NCBI GenBank assembly: GCA_035656095.1
Contig: DASRTE010000121.1
Span: 1-64,000 of the forward strand
From: DASRTE01 sp035656095
GTDB lineage: Bacteria > Actinomycetota > Actinomycetes > Jiangellales > Jiangellaceae
Length of the DNA stretch: 64,000 nt
Direction of reading: 5' to 3'
A program made the position numbers and the translations under genes. Shown one piece after another: positions 31,880 through 39,633 of the stretch (position 1 is its first letter; every line of letters begins with the position of its first letter). The notes beneath the pieces are model-generated. The model did no database searches. It saw only the letters and a program-made list of their open reading frames with translations, and was not told the DNA's origin.

Positions 31880-31885
31880 TAGGGT
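31880..31885 (+). promoter_or_regulatory. -10 box of a leaderless promoter for ddl (TAGGGT)
   Basis: TAGGGT, seven bases, GTG 31893; no ribosome binding site. It sets the start of ddl, whose frame is open far upstream. Confidence 0.5.
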
Positions 31886-31892
31886 CGCGCCG

Positions 31893-33014
31893 GTGAGCGC
31901 TCCACAGCCCCGCCGTGTCCGGGTCGCGGTCGTCTTCGGGGGACGCAGCTCCGAGCACGCGATCTCGTGCGTCACCGCCGGCAGTGTCCTGCGGGTGATC
32001 GACCCTGATCGCTACGACGTCGTGCCCATCGGCGTCACCCCGAAGGGCCGGTGGGTGCTCGGGCCGAGCGATCCGGCGCGGCTGGCGATCTCCGACGGCC
32101 GTCTACCCGAGGTTGCCGACGAAGGTGGCACGGTGGTGCTTCCCAGCTCACCGGGTTCGGCCGAGATCATCGTCAGCGAGCCGGGCGCCGTCCCGCGCGT
32201 CCTGGGCGAGGTCGACGTCGTGCTGCCGCTGCTGCACGGCCCGTACGGCGAGGACGGCACGTTGCAGGGCATGCTCGAACTCGCCGGTGTGCCGTACGTG
32301 GGCTCCGGGGTGCTCGCATCGGCAGTGGGGATGGACAAGCACTACATGAAGCTCGTACTGGCCGCCGCGGGACTGCCGGTCTGCCGGCACGTCCTCGTCG
32401 AACCGGGACCCTGGGAGCCGCAACGCGGGCGCGTGGCCGCCGAGGTGGCCGGCCTGGGGTGGCCGGTGTTCGTCAAACCCGCACGGGCGGGCTCGAGCAT
32501 CGGCATCACGAAGGTCGACGGTCCGGGAGGGCTGGAGGCGGCCGTTCTCGACGCTCGTCGCCACGACCCGAAGGTCATCGTCGAGGAGGCGGTCCACGGC
32601 CGCGAGGTCGAGTGCGGCGTTCTGCAGGGACGCCCGGGCGGCCCGCCCGACACCAGCGTCGTCGGGGAGATCAGGGTCGACGACACCCACGAGTTCTACG
32701 ACTTCGATGCCAAGTACCTGGACGAGGAGCACGTATCACTCGACGTGCCGGCCGATATTCCGGACGACGTCGCCGGCCAGGCGCGCTCGCTCGCCGCCGA
32801 GGCCTTCACGACGCTGTCGTGCGAAGGTCTCGCGCGCGTCGACTTCTTCCTCCGCGCCCACGATTCCCTGCTGGTCAACGAGGTCAACACCATGCCGGGA
32901 TTCACGCCGACGTCCATGTTCCCGATGTTGTGGGCGGCCACCGGGCTCGACTATCCGGCGCTCGTCGACCGCCTTCTCACCACCGCCCTCACCCGCCCCA
33001 CAGGCCTTCGCTGA
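31893..33014 (+). CDS. ddl: D-alanine--D-alanine ligase
   Basis: 373 residues from GTG 31893. ATP-grasp enzyme making the D-Ala-D-Ala of peptidoglycan. Motifs: VAVVFGGRSSEHAISCVTAGSVL, LLHGPYGEDGTLQGMLELAG, YVGSGVLASAVGMDK, WPVFVKPARAGSSIGI, and the metal site CEGLARVDFFL with VNEVNTMPGFTPTSMFP. The YDFDAKYLDE segment keeps the active-site loop. No F or other substitution pointing to D-Ala-D-Lac is evident at YDFDAKY. Confidence 0.96.
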   Translation: MSAPQPRRVRVAVVFGGRSSEHAISCVTAGSVLRVIDPDRYDVVPIGVTPKGRWVLGPSDPARLAISDGRLPEVADEGGTVVLPSSPGSAEIIVSEPGAVPRVLGEVDVVLPLLHGPYGEDGTLQGMLELAGVPYVGSGVLASAVGMDKHYMKLVLAAAGLPVCRHVLVEPGPWEPQRGRVAAEVAGLGWPVFVKPARAGSSIGITKVDGPGGLEAAVLDARRHDPKVIVEEAVHGREVECGVLQGRPGGPPDTSVVGEIRVDDTHEFYDFDAKYLDEEHVSLDVPADIPDDVAGQARSLAAEAFTTLSCEGLARVDFFLRAHDSLLVNEVNTMPGFTPTSMFPMLWAATGLDYPALVDRLLTTALTRPTGLR

Positions 33015-33034
33015 CAGCCGGCATCCGGAAGCCC

Positions 33035-33056
33035 GCCGCGCACCACCGTGCGCGGC
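33035..33056. terminator. Terminator between ddl and the ArsR-like gene
   Basis: GCCGCGCAC and GTGCGCGGC form a perfect 9-bp stem around loop CACC, 20 bases after the ddl stop and ten bases from the stop of the converging gene. Confidence 0.55.
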
Positions 33057-33066
33057 CCGGTGCCGC

Positions 33067-34023
33067 TCAGCCGGTTCCCGGCGTGGCAGACGCAACGGCC
33101 TGGCCGAGCTCGGTCAGAACATGACGCACTGCCTGGCCGTCTCGTCGGGTTGCCACCAGTCCAGCCCCCCGCAGAGCGGCGGCATGGGTCGAGGCGGACG
33201 CCAGGCTGATGTCCAGCGCACGTGCGAGCTCGCTCGTGGTGTGCTCGATGCCCAGTGAGCGCAGGACCCGGGTGCGAGTCGTTCCCAGTACGGCGGCCAG
33301 CCGGTCGTGATGATCGGCTCCGGGATCCTGCTGTGCCCAGCTCGAGGGACGAACCGGATAGACGAGGGTCGGGTGCTTCCAGCCGATCGCGACGGCCGGG
33401 CGTGTCCAGATCGACGGCATGAGGCGAAGCCCCTGTCCAGCAAGATCGATGTCGGCCTCGGTAGGTGCGCCGACCTCGAGCACGCCGTCATGCCAACGGA
33501 TCCGCGGATGGAGGGTGTTCAGCGTGACCTCGGCGCCCTCGGTTGCGAGTTGCCAGGCCCGATCCCGCAGTTCGGCCGCCATCACCCGTTCCACCGTGGG
33601 CCACACCGGGGCCATCACGTGGTCGTAGTAGACCCGCATGATCCAGCCAAGGTCAGCCAGCGCACCGACGCGGCCGCGAGCGAGGTCGTGGATCCATGGC
33701 GACAGACCGGACGACCACGGTATCTCTGCGAGCTCGGCCTGGATTCTCGATGCCGGCGTGGACTGTACGACGTCGAGAGCCTCGTCGAGGCAGCTGCAGG
33801 ACTCCGGAGCCAGGAAGGTAGGGACACTGCCGTATGCGGGAATCAGGTCGAGCAACCGACGAGCCCGGGCTGGGATACGAGCTCGCGTGGCACCACACAG
33901 CCGCCGAAACTGACTTGTCGGTTGCTGGAGAACCTGCGCACTCACGGCCAACTCGCAGTACGGCGTCGATGCCGCGAACGTTGTGCGTGCCAGATCCTCC
34001 ACGCCAAGCCGAAGCCGCAGCAT
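33067..34023 (-). CDS. ArsR-like winged-helix regulator with large N-terminal domain
   Basis: 318 residues from ATG 34023 (MLRLRLGVEDLARTTFAAS), the usual start of this actinobacterial family, with GTGGAG just before it; longer frames exist. An N-terminal region of about 230 residues of unknown function contains VMAPVWPTVERVMAAELRDRA and TLHPRIRWHDGVLEV. The C-terminal helix-turn-helix is LGTTRTRVLRSLG, TSELARALDISLASASTHAAALRGAGLV. No metal-binding cysteine pair of classical ArsR proteins is seen. Regulated genes are unknown; it converges on ddl and is divergent from a secreted protein. Confidence 0.78.
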   Translation of the reverse strand: MLRLRLGVEDLARTTFAASTPYCELAVSAQVLQQPTSQFRRLCGATRARIPARARRLLDLIPAYGSVPTFLAPESCSCLDEALDVVQSTPASRIQAELAEIPWSSGLSPWIHDLARGRVGALADLGWIMRVYYDHVMAPVWPTVERVMAAELRDRAWQLATEGAEVTLNTLHPRIRWHDGVLEVGAPTEADIDLAGQGLRLMPSIWTRPAVAIGWKHPTLVYPVRPSSWAQQDPGADHHDRLAAVLGTTRTRVLRSLGIEHTTSELARALDISLASASTHAAALRGAGLVATRRDGQAVRHVLTELGQAVASATPGTG

Positions 34024-34241
34024 CTCCACCACTCCTACGGGCCGCGACGCTCCACGTTTCGCGATCCGGCACCGCATTGTCGCCGGGTCCGCGACAACCA
34101 TCGTCATCGAGACAGGGCTCCTGCTGTCAACATGTTTCGGCGGCAGATGAAAGGCTTGCCCACGGCGTGACTCCCCACCAATGCTCGTGGCGCCTCCGAC
34201 CGGAGGCTCCGCCAGAACCACGTGAAGTGGGGTAGCCAACC

Positions 34242-34526
34242 ATGCGCAGATCGACCATCGCCCTGACCCTTGCACTGTCTGCGGGCATAGTGACTGCTCC
34301 CGCCGCGTCTGCCAGCACACCAGAGACGCCGAATTGCCTGGGTGTCGTCACGGCTCAGCGTGCCGTGGCGCACCACGACATCGGCGAGCACGCGTCCTCC
34401 CAGGAGGAGCCGCGCCTCGGCCTCGGCAACGTCACGCGGCTGGTGCTCGGTGCGGATGCTCACATCGGTGACTTCGGCTCGTTTCTCGGTGAGATCGACG
34501 GGGACGCCGCCACCAGCTGCCCCTGA
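34242..34526 (+). CDS. Small secreted protein of unknown function
   Basis: 94 residues with a clear Sec signal: MRRSTIALTLALSAGIVTAP then AASAS (cleavage near 25). The mature part of about 69 residues holds NCLGVVTAQRAVAHHDIGEH and ends in ATSCP, leaving two cysteines that could form a disulfide. Similar short exported proteins occur in other actinobacteria (recalled, not searched). It is divergent from the ArsR-like gene and 88 bases upstream of an oxidoreductase. Confidence 0.68.
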   Translation: MRRSTIALTLALSAGIVTAPAASASTPETPNCLGVVTAQRAVAHHDIGEHASSQEEPRLGLGNVTRLVLGADAHIGDFGSFLGEIDGDAATSCP

Positions 34527-34614
34527 CGAGGTGTCTTGATCAACTCTGGTCCCAGTCTTCTCGGAACGGCTGTTCCGCTGGCAACGCGAGCCGACTGCAC
34601 GACATGCTGCTGCC

Positions 34615-35754
34615 GTGAGGGAGCACGTGTTGATCCTGGGCGCCGGTTTCGGAGGGCTGGAGCTGGCCACTCGGCTGTCCGGCTCGTTGGGGGACGAGGT
34701 CCACGTCACCCTCGTCGACCAGAACGACTCGTTCGTCTTCGGGTTCTCCAAGCTCGAGATCCTGTTCGGCCGCCAGACCCGGGACGAGGTGAGCTGCCCG
34801 TACCGGACCATCTCCAGACCCGGAGTCGAGTTTCGTCAGGAAAGGGTCACGTCGATCGATCCCCGTACGCGTCATGTCGTGACCGATGGCGGCGCGTACG
34901 AGCCCGACATCCTGGTCGTGGCGCTGGGCGCCGACTACGACCCGGCCGCCACGCCGGGCTTCGTGCAGGACGGGCACGAGTACTACTCGGTCGCCGGTGC
35001 CGAGCGGCTGAGTCAGATCCTGCCGTCGTTCACCGGCGGCAGGGTGCTGATCGCGATCCTGGGGGTTCCCTTCAAGTGTCCGCCGGCACCGTATGAGGGA
35101 GCCTTACTGCTGCACGAATACCTGGCCGATCGGGGGGTTCGCGACGCCACCCGGATCGATGTGATCAGCCCGATGGAGTCCCCGGTCCCCGTGTCACGGG
35201 AGACCTCTGCGGCGATCGTGCGGGCGCTGGGGGAACGCGACATCGGCTACACGCCCGGCAGGCGGGTGCGCGGGCTCGAACCTGCCACGCACGTGGCCCA
35301 GCTGAAGACGGGAGATCTTCCCTACGACCTGTTCATCGGCATTCCTGTTCACCGGGTGCCGACGGTCGTCGAGGCGTCCGGACTGACGGTCGGCGGAAAC
35401 GACGGCTGGGTTGCGGTGGATCCCCGCAACCTCGCGACGCCTTTCCCGAATGTGTATGCACTCGGGGATTGCGCCGACGCACCGGTTCCCCGGGCAGGCG
35501 TGTTCGCCGAGACCGCGGCGCGCGCGGTCGCCGACGACATCGCCGCAAAGATCCACGGCTCGGGAGTGATAGAGCCCTACGACGGCAAGGGGTCGTGCTA
35601 CATCGAGTTCGGCGGAGGGTTCGTCGGCAAGGTCGACGCCGACTTCCTGTCCGGGCCCTCGCCCACGGCGCCGTTCCTCGGACCATCACCAGAGCTGGCT
35701 GCCGAGAAGGACCTGTTCGCCGCCACCCGGCGCCGGCGTTGGTTCGGTGGCTGA
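34615..35754 (+). CDS. FAD-dependent oxidoreductase (sulfide:quinone reductase/NDH-2-like)
   Basis: 379 residues from GTG 34615. The N-terminal FAD site is VLILGAGFGGLELATRL; the second FAD contact is NVYALGDCADAPVPRAGVFAETAA. The middle holds GVPFKCPPAPYEGALLL, reminiscent of flavocytochrome c/SQR proteins, in which a nearby Cys is redox-active. There is no N-terminal signal. Sulfide, polysulfide or quinone reduction is possible, but the full set of SQR cysteines is not evident, so the substrate is left open. Confidence 0.83.
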   Translation: MREHVLILGAGFGGLELATRLSGSLGDEVHVTLVDQNDSFVFGFSKLEILFGRQTRDEVSCPYRTISRPGVEFRQERVTSIDPRTRHVVTDGGAYEPDILVVALGADYDPAATPGFVQDGHEYYSVAGAERLSQILPSFTGGRVLIAILGVPFKCPPAPYEGALLLHEYLADRGVRDATRIDVISPMESPVPVSRETSAAIVRALGERDIGYTPGRRVRGLEPATHVAQLKTGDLPYDLFIGIPVHRVPTVVEASGLTVGGNDGWVAVDPRNLATPFPNVYALGDCADAPVPRAGVFAETAARAVADDIAAKIHGSGVIEPYDGKGSCYIEFGGGFVGKVDADFLSGPSPTAPFLGPSPELAAEKDLFAATRRRRWFGG

Positions 35755-35764
35755 GCAGTCGCCG

Positions 35765-36229
35765 TCACGCAGACGGAGGCGGCGAGGCCGCGGTCGACCG
35801 GCCCCGCTCGGGGATCGTGTCCAGGATCGCAGGGGTGAGGTCGGTGAGGACGTCGGCCTCGGGGGCATAGTCGTCAGGCACGGCCACCTCGACGTGGACA
35901 TCGCGATCCGCAGCCGTGAAGAACGTGCCGCCCTCGCCGTCCACGGAAAGCCAGCCGACACCGTCGACGTCGAGCAGTTGCGAGTCCGGGCCGTACTCCG
36001 GGGGCAGGGGGACGCCGCAGCGCAGCACCACGGCGGGGTCACCCCAGGCCGCGACGTACGGGACTGCGGGCTCGGTGTCGCGGCGCACGGCGTCGGAGAC
36101 GACCTCCGGGAGGGCCTCCGACAGTGTCGCGCAGGCCTCGGATGTGCCCGGCTCAGGCTCGTAGGGCGTGATCTCCACGGCTCCGAACCCGCAACCGTCG
36201 AGCAGGAGCGCGAGCACGAACACGAGCAT
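35765..36229 (-). CDS. DUF3515 lipoprotein
   Basis: 154 residues from ATG 36229, with lipobox-like LLLDGCG at the start. EACATLSEALPEVVSDAVRRD, AWGDPAVVLRCGVPLPP and a GVGWLSVDGEGGTFFTAADRDVHVEVAVPDDY core are the marks of DUF3515, an actinobacterial exported family of unknown function located beside thiL and ddl. From this ATG the signal lacks a basic n-region. In-frame codons upstream to a CTG at 36298 would add RRRRPSRPLH and complete a normal signal, so the true start may be non-canonical. Confidence 0.82.
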   Translation of the reverse strand: MLVFVLALLLDGCGFGAVEITPYEPEPGTSEACATLSEALPEVVSDAVRRDTEPAVPYVAAWGDPAVVLRCGVPLPPEYGPDSQLLDVDGVGWLSVDGEGGTFFTAADRDVHVEVAVPDDYAPEADVLTDLTPAILDTIPERGRSTAASPPPSA

Positions 36230-36294
36230 GGCGACGCCCGCCGCGCCCGCATGGAGGGGGCGTGACGGGCGTCGGCGACGAGAGGTCGTCGTGA

Positions 36295-36528
36295 TCAGAT
36301 GTGGACGACCGGGCAGGTGAGTGTGCGCGTGATGCCGTCGACCCCCTGCACACGGGCGACCACGAGCTTGCCCAACTCGTCGACGTTGCGGGCCTCGGCC
36401 CGCACGATGACGTCATAGGGCCCGGTGACGTCCTCGGCGAGCGTGACTCCCTCGATGTGAGCGATCTCGCGCGCGACATCTGCCGCCTTGCCGACCTCGG
36501 TCTGGATGAGGATGTAGGCCTGCACCAC
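36295..36528 (-). CDS. Lrp/AsnC ligand-binding domain protein (no DNA-binding domain)
   Basis: 77 residues from GTG 36528, the middle of three consecutive GTG codons; GGAGGA lies eight bases upstream. MVQAYILIQTEVGKAADVARE, EDVTGPYDVIVRAEARNVDELG and GVDGITRTLTCPVVHI are the RAM (ACT-like) domain of Lrp proteins without any helix-turn-helix. Such stand-alone domains may sense amino acids or oligomerise with full Lrp proteins. It overlaps or abuts the DUF3515 gene and is divergent from thiL, an arrangement conserved in actinobacteria. Confidence 0.9.
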   Translation of the reverse strand: MVQAYILIQTEVGKAADVAREIAHIEGVTLAEDVTGPYDVIVRAEARNVDELGKLVVARVQGVDGITRTLTCPVVHI

Positions 36529-36613
36529 CACGCGCGTCCTCCAGTCTCTGGGCCAAGATGTCCCCGAACGTCGCCGTAAACCTACAACGTGGCCGGATCG
36601 GCGAGGGAGATCC

Positions 36614-37558
36614 ATGTCTGACAAGCTGGCCGACCTGGGGGAGTTCGGCCTGATATCGGCCATCACGGCGCGGCTACCGCAGGGCGGAGGCGTGCTGATC
36701 GGGCCGGGTGACGACGCCGCTGTCGTCGCTGCGCCGGACGGCCGGGTGGTGGCGACCACCGACCTGCTGGTCGAGAACCGGCACTTCCGCCGCGACTGGT
36801 CCTCGGCCGCCGACGTCGGGCACAAGGCGGCCGCGCAGAACCTTGCCGACGTGGCTGCGATGGGCGCGGTGCCGACCGCCTTGCTCGTCGGTCTCGGCGC
36901 GCCACCGGACCTCCCGGCGGACTGGGTGCTCGGCCTGGCCGATGGGATGCGGGAGGAATGCGAGCCGGTGGGCACGTCGGTCGTGGGTGGCGACGTGGTG
37001 CGTTCCGACCTGGTCGTCGTTTCCGTGACGGCGCTCGGCGACCTCGGCGGACGATCGCCAGTCACGCGGGCCGGGGCGACACCGGGCGACGTCGTCGCGG
37101 TGTGTGGACGGCTGGGCTGGGCCGAAGCCGGATTCCGGGTGCTCAGCCGTGGGTTCCGATCGCCGCGGGTCCTGGTGGAGGCCCACCGTCGTCCGACGGT
37201 GCCCTACGAGGCCGGGCCGGAGGCGGCGGAGCTGGGTGCGACGTCGATGGTGGACGTGAGCGACGGCCTGCTCGCCGACCTGGGCCACGTGGCCCAGGCG
37301 AGCGGAGTGGCGATAGATCTGGACCCGGCCGCGTTCGTGGTTCCGGGCCCGATCCGCGACGCGGCGGCCGCACTCAACGCAGAGCCGCTGGACTGGATCC
37401 TGGCCGGCGGCGAGGACAACGCGCTCGCCGCGACGTTCGCGGCGGATGTGACGCTTCCCGAACGGTGGCGTGTCGTCGGCCGGGTCGGCGAGGGCGAAGG
37501 CATCACCGTCGACGGCGCGCGACACGAGGGGAGCGCGGGGCACACCCACTTCTCGTGA
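36614..37558 (+). CDS. thiL: Thiamine-monophosphate kinase
   Basis: 314 residues from ATG 36614 with GGGAGA upstream. It phosphorylates thiamine monophosphate to the diphosphate cofactor, used by IlvB among others. ThiL marks: ELGEFGLI-like DLGEFGLISAIT, GPGDDAAVV, ATTDLLVENRHF, AAQNLADVAAMGA, SVVGGDVVRSD and SMVDVSDGLLADLGH. A downstream ATP-binding segment ILAGGEDNALAATF replaces the usual GGEDYEL with EDNAL, a small deviation. Confidence 0.94.
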   Translation: MSDKLADLGEFGLISAITARLPQGGGVLIGPGDDAAVVAAPDGRVVATTDLLVENRHFRRDWSSAADVGHKAAAQNLADVAAMGAVPTALLVGLGAPPDLPADWVLGLADGMREECEPVGTSVVGGDVVRSDLVVVSVTALGDLGGRSPVTRAGATPGDVVAVCGRLGWAEAGFRVLSRGFRSPRVLVEAHRRPTVPYEAGPEAAELGATSMVDVSDGLLADLGHVAQASGVAIDLDPAAFVVPGPIRDAAAALNAEPLDWILAGGEDNALAATFAADVTLPERWRVVGRVGEGEGITVDGARHEGSAGHTHFS

Positions 37559-37610
37559 CGGGTCCCGGACGATCTGATCGACCACGTCGAGCAGCGGCGG
37601 GTGGACGCGC

Positions 37611-37796
37611 CTAACGCGTGACCTTTCCGGCCTTCAGGCACGAGGTGCACACGTTGAGCCGTTTCGGCGTGCCGCCGACGACCACGCGCACGGACTGGAT
37701 ATTGGGGTTCCAGCGGCGGGGGGTGCGCCGGTGCGAGTGCGAGATCGAGTTGCCGAAGCCCGGGCGCTTGCCGCAGACGTCGCAGGTGGCAGCCAC
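37611..37796 (-). CDS. rpmB: Ribosomal protein bL28 (zinc-binding form)
   Basis: 61 residues from GTG 37796, with GGAGT nearby upstream. AATCDVCGKRPGFGNSISHSHRRTPRRWNPNIQ is diagnostic. Both zinc-ribbon pairs are present (CDVC and CTSC), so this is the C-plus version. Divergent from the fakA-recG operon. Confidence 0.97.
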   Translation of the reverse strand: MAATCDVCGKRPGFGNSISHSHRRTPRRWNPNIQSVRVVVGGTPKRLNVCTSCLKAGKVTR

Positions 37797-37866
37797 GGTG
37801 ACTCCTAGCCAAGGTTTGACGAGACGATGGTCCGCCCGGGCATGATCCGCCGCGGGCAACCGCAGA

Positions 37867-37896
37867 AGGATACCTGGTCCGCTTGGGTGATCCCAA
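37867..37896 (-). promoter_or_regulatory. Candidate promoter for rpmB
   Basis: On the minus strand TTGGGA (37896-37891) and TATCCT (37872-37867) are 18 bases apart. The -35 lies in a small inverted repeat TTGGG-ATCA-CCCAA. The leader would be about 65 bases long. Confidence 0.42.
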
Positions 37897-38004
37897 ACCG
37901 CGATGGGACAGCGGCGACTCCGGCGCACCCGACCGCCGTGGTCGTCCCGGTCGGCGGCGCGGGTTACCCTCCACGCCAGGTGCCGGGGACGACGGGAGGC
38001 GCTG

Positions 38005-39633
38005 GTGAGTGTCGCGGGCGTCGAGCCGCTGCTGGACGCGCGGACCGTCCTGCGCTGGTGCCGGGCCGCCCAGTCCGGGCTGGCGGAGGCGCGTGAGGAG
38101 ATCGACGCGCTCAACGTGTACCCGGTTCCCGACGGCGACACCGGCACCAACCTCTACCTCACCCTCGAATCCGCAACCCAGGCGGCCGAGCAGGCCTGTG
38201 CCGACGGGGCACCGCTGATCGGGCCCGTGCTCCAGGCTGTCGCCCGAGGCGCGCTGCTCGGAGCGCGCGGCAACTCGGGGGTGATCCTCTCCCAGATGTT
38301 GCGGGGTGTCGCCGAGGTGTTGGGCGCCGACTGGTCGCACCCCGAACCGGTCGTGTTCGCGGCGGCGCTGACCCGAGGCGCCGACGCCGGCTACGCGGCA
38401 GTGGCCAGACCGGTCGAGGGGACGATCCTCACGGTGGCCCGGGCGGCCGCGAATGCGGCGACCGCGCGCGCCTCTGCGCTGGGCGCGACCCTGCCCGAGG
38501 TCGCGCTGGCGGCCGCGCGCGCGGCCCGTGAGGCACTGGCACGAACGCCGGACCAACTCGACGTCCTGCGTCGGGCAGGCGTCGTCGACGCAGGGGGTCG
38601 TGGTCTGGCGGTGGTGCTCGACGCGTTCGACTCGGTCCTGACCGGCCGCCGGCCCCTGGCGTACCCGCGGACGATGGGCGGACAGGCCGTACCTACCGTC
38701 GTGATCGAGGCGGAGACGGCCGGCAGCTCACCGAGCTTCGAGGTGATGTACCTCCTGGACGCTCCGGCCCATGCGATTCCCGCGCTGCGAGCGTCCCTCG
38801 AGCCGCTCGGCGACTCCCTGATCGTGGTCGGCGGCGACCCGTTGTGGAACGTCCACGTCCACGTCGACGACGCCGGCGCCGCGATCGAGGCCGGCCTGAC
38901 AGCGGGGCACCCGCACCGGATCCGCGTCACCTACCTGGCCGACCGGTTCGTGCGACCCGACGCGACCTCGCTGGGCCGCGCTGTCGTCGCTTTCGCAGCC
39001 GGCGACGGGCTGGCGAGTCTGTTCGAGTCGGCCGGCGCCACGGTGGTCCGGACCCCGGTCGGGCGGCGTCCCTCGACCGCCGAGATGCTGGAGGCCATCC
39101 GGCGCACCGGCGCCGACGAGATCGTGCTTCTTCCGAACGAGCGCGACGGCGTGCCCGTCGCCGAGGCCGCCGCCGCCGAGGCGAGGGCGGAGGGGACCCG
39201 GGTCGCAGTGATCCCCACCAGGGCGCAGGTCCAGGGCATCGCCGCCACGGCGGTGCACGAGCCCGCCCGGGCATTCGACGCCGACGTCGTCGCCATGACC
39301 ACCGCCGCCGGGCACACTCGGCACGGCGCGGTCACGGTGGCGGCGCGTGAGGCCGTCACCTCGGCCGGCGTCTGCCGTCCCGGCGACATCCTCGGGGTCG
39401 TCGAGGGCGACTTCGTGGTGATCGGGACCGACCTGCCCGCCGTCGCGGTCGAGGTGCTCGAACGGATGCTCTCGGCTGGGGGAGAGCTGGTCACGCTGGT
39501 CACGGGCGCCGATGCCGACGCGACGCTCGCCGACGCCGTGGTCGCGGTCGTCCGCAGATCCCACCCGGAGGTCGACACCGTCGTCTACGACGGCGGACAG
39601 CCCCGCTACCCACTGTTGATGGGGGTGGAGTGA
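38005..39633 (+). CDS. DAK2-domain protein (fatty acid kinase FakA-like)
   Basis: 542 residues from GTG 38005 with GGGAGG upstream. The N-terminal DhaL/DAK2 domain has NVYPVPDGDTGTNLYLTLESA (Mg-ATP Asp residues) and GARGNSGVILSQMLRGVAEVL; the middle and C-terminal FAK1-type domain follows (VVIGTDLPAVAVEVLERML). FakA phosphorylates fatty acids bound to a FakB (DegV) partner for use in phospholipid synthesis. No FakB is in the window. Its stop overlaps the recG start (TGATG). Confidence 0.88.
   Translation: MSVAGVEPLLDARTVLRWCRAAQSGLAEAREEIDALNVYPVPDGDTGTNLYLTLESATQAAEQACADGAPLIGPVLQAVARGALLGARGNSGVILSQMLRGVAEVLGADWSHPEPVVFAAALTRGADAGYAAVARPVEGTILTVARAAANAATARASALGATLPEVALAAARAAREALARTPDQLDVLRRAGVVDAGGRGLAVVLDAFDSVLTGRRPLAYPRTMGGQAVPTVVIEAETAGSSPSFEVMYLLDAPAHAIPALRASLEPLGDSLIVVGGDPLWNVHVHVDDAGAAIEAGLTAGHPHRIRVTYLADRFVRPDATSLGRAVVAFAAGDGLASLFESAGATVVRTPVGRRPSTAEMLEAIRRTGADEIVLLPNERDGVPVAEAAAAEARAEGTRVAVIPTRAQVQGIAATAVHEPARAFDADVVAMTTAAGHTRHGAVTVAAREAVTSAGVCRPGDILGVVEGDFVVIGTDLPAVAVEVLERMLSAGGELVTLVTGADADATLADAVVAVVRRSHPEVDTVVYDGGQPRYPLLMGVE

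Noticed and set aside
36661..36905. Minus-strand frames inside thiL as extra genes
   Set aside because: Arg/Pro-rich antisense shadows without start signals; thiL motifs run through the whole interval.
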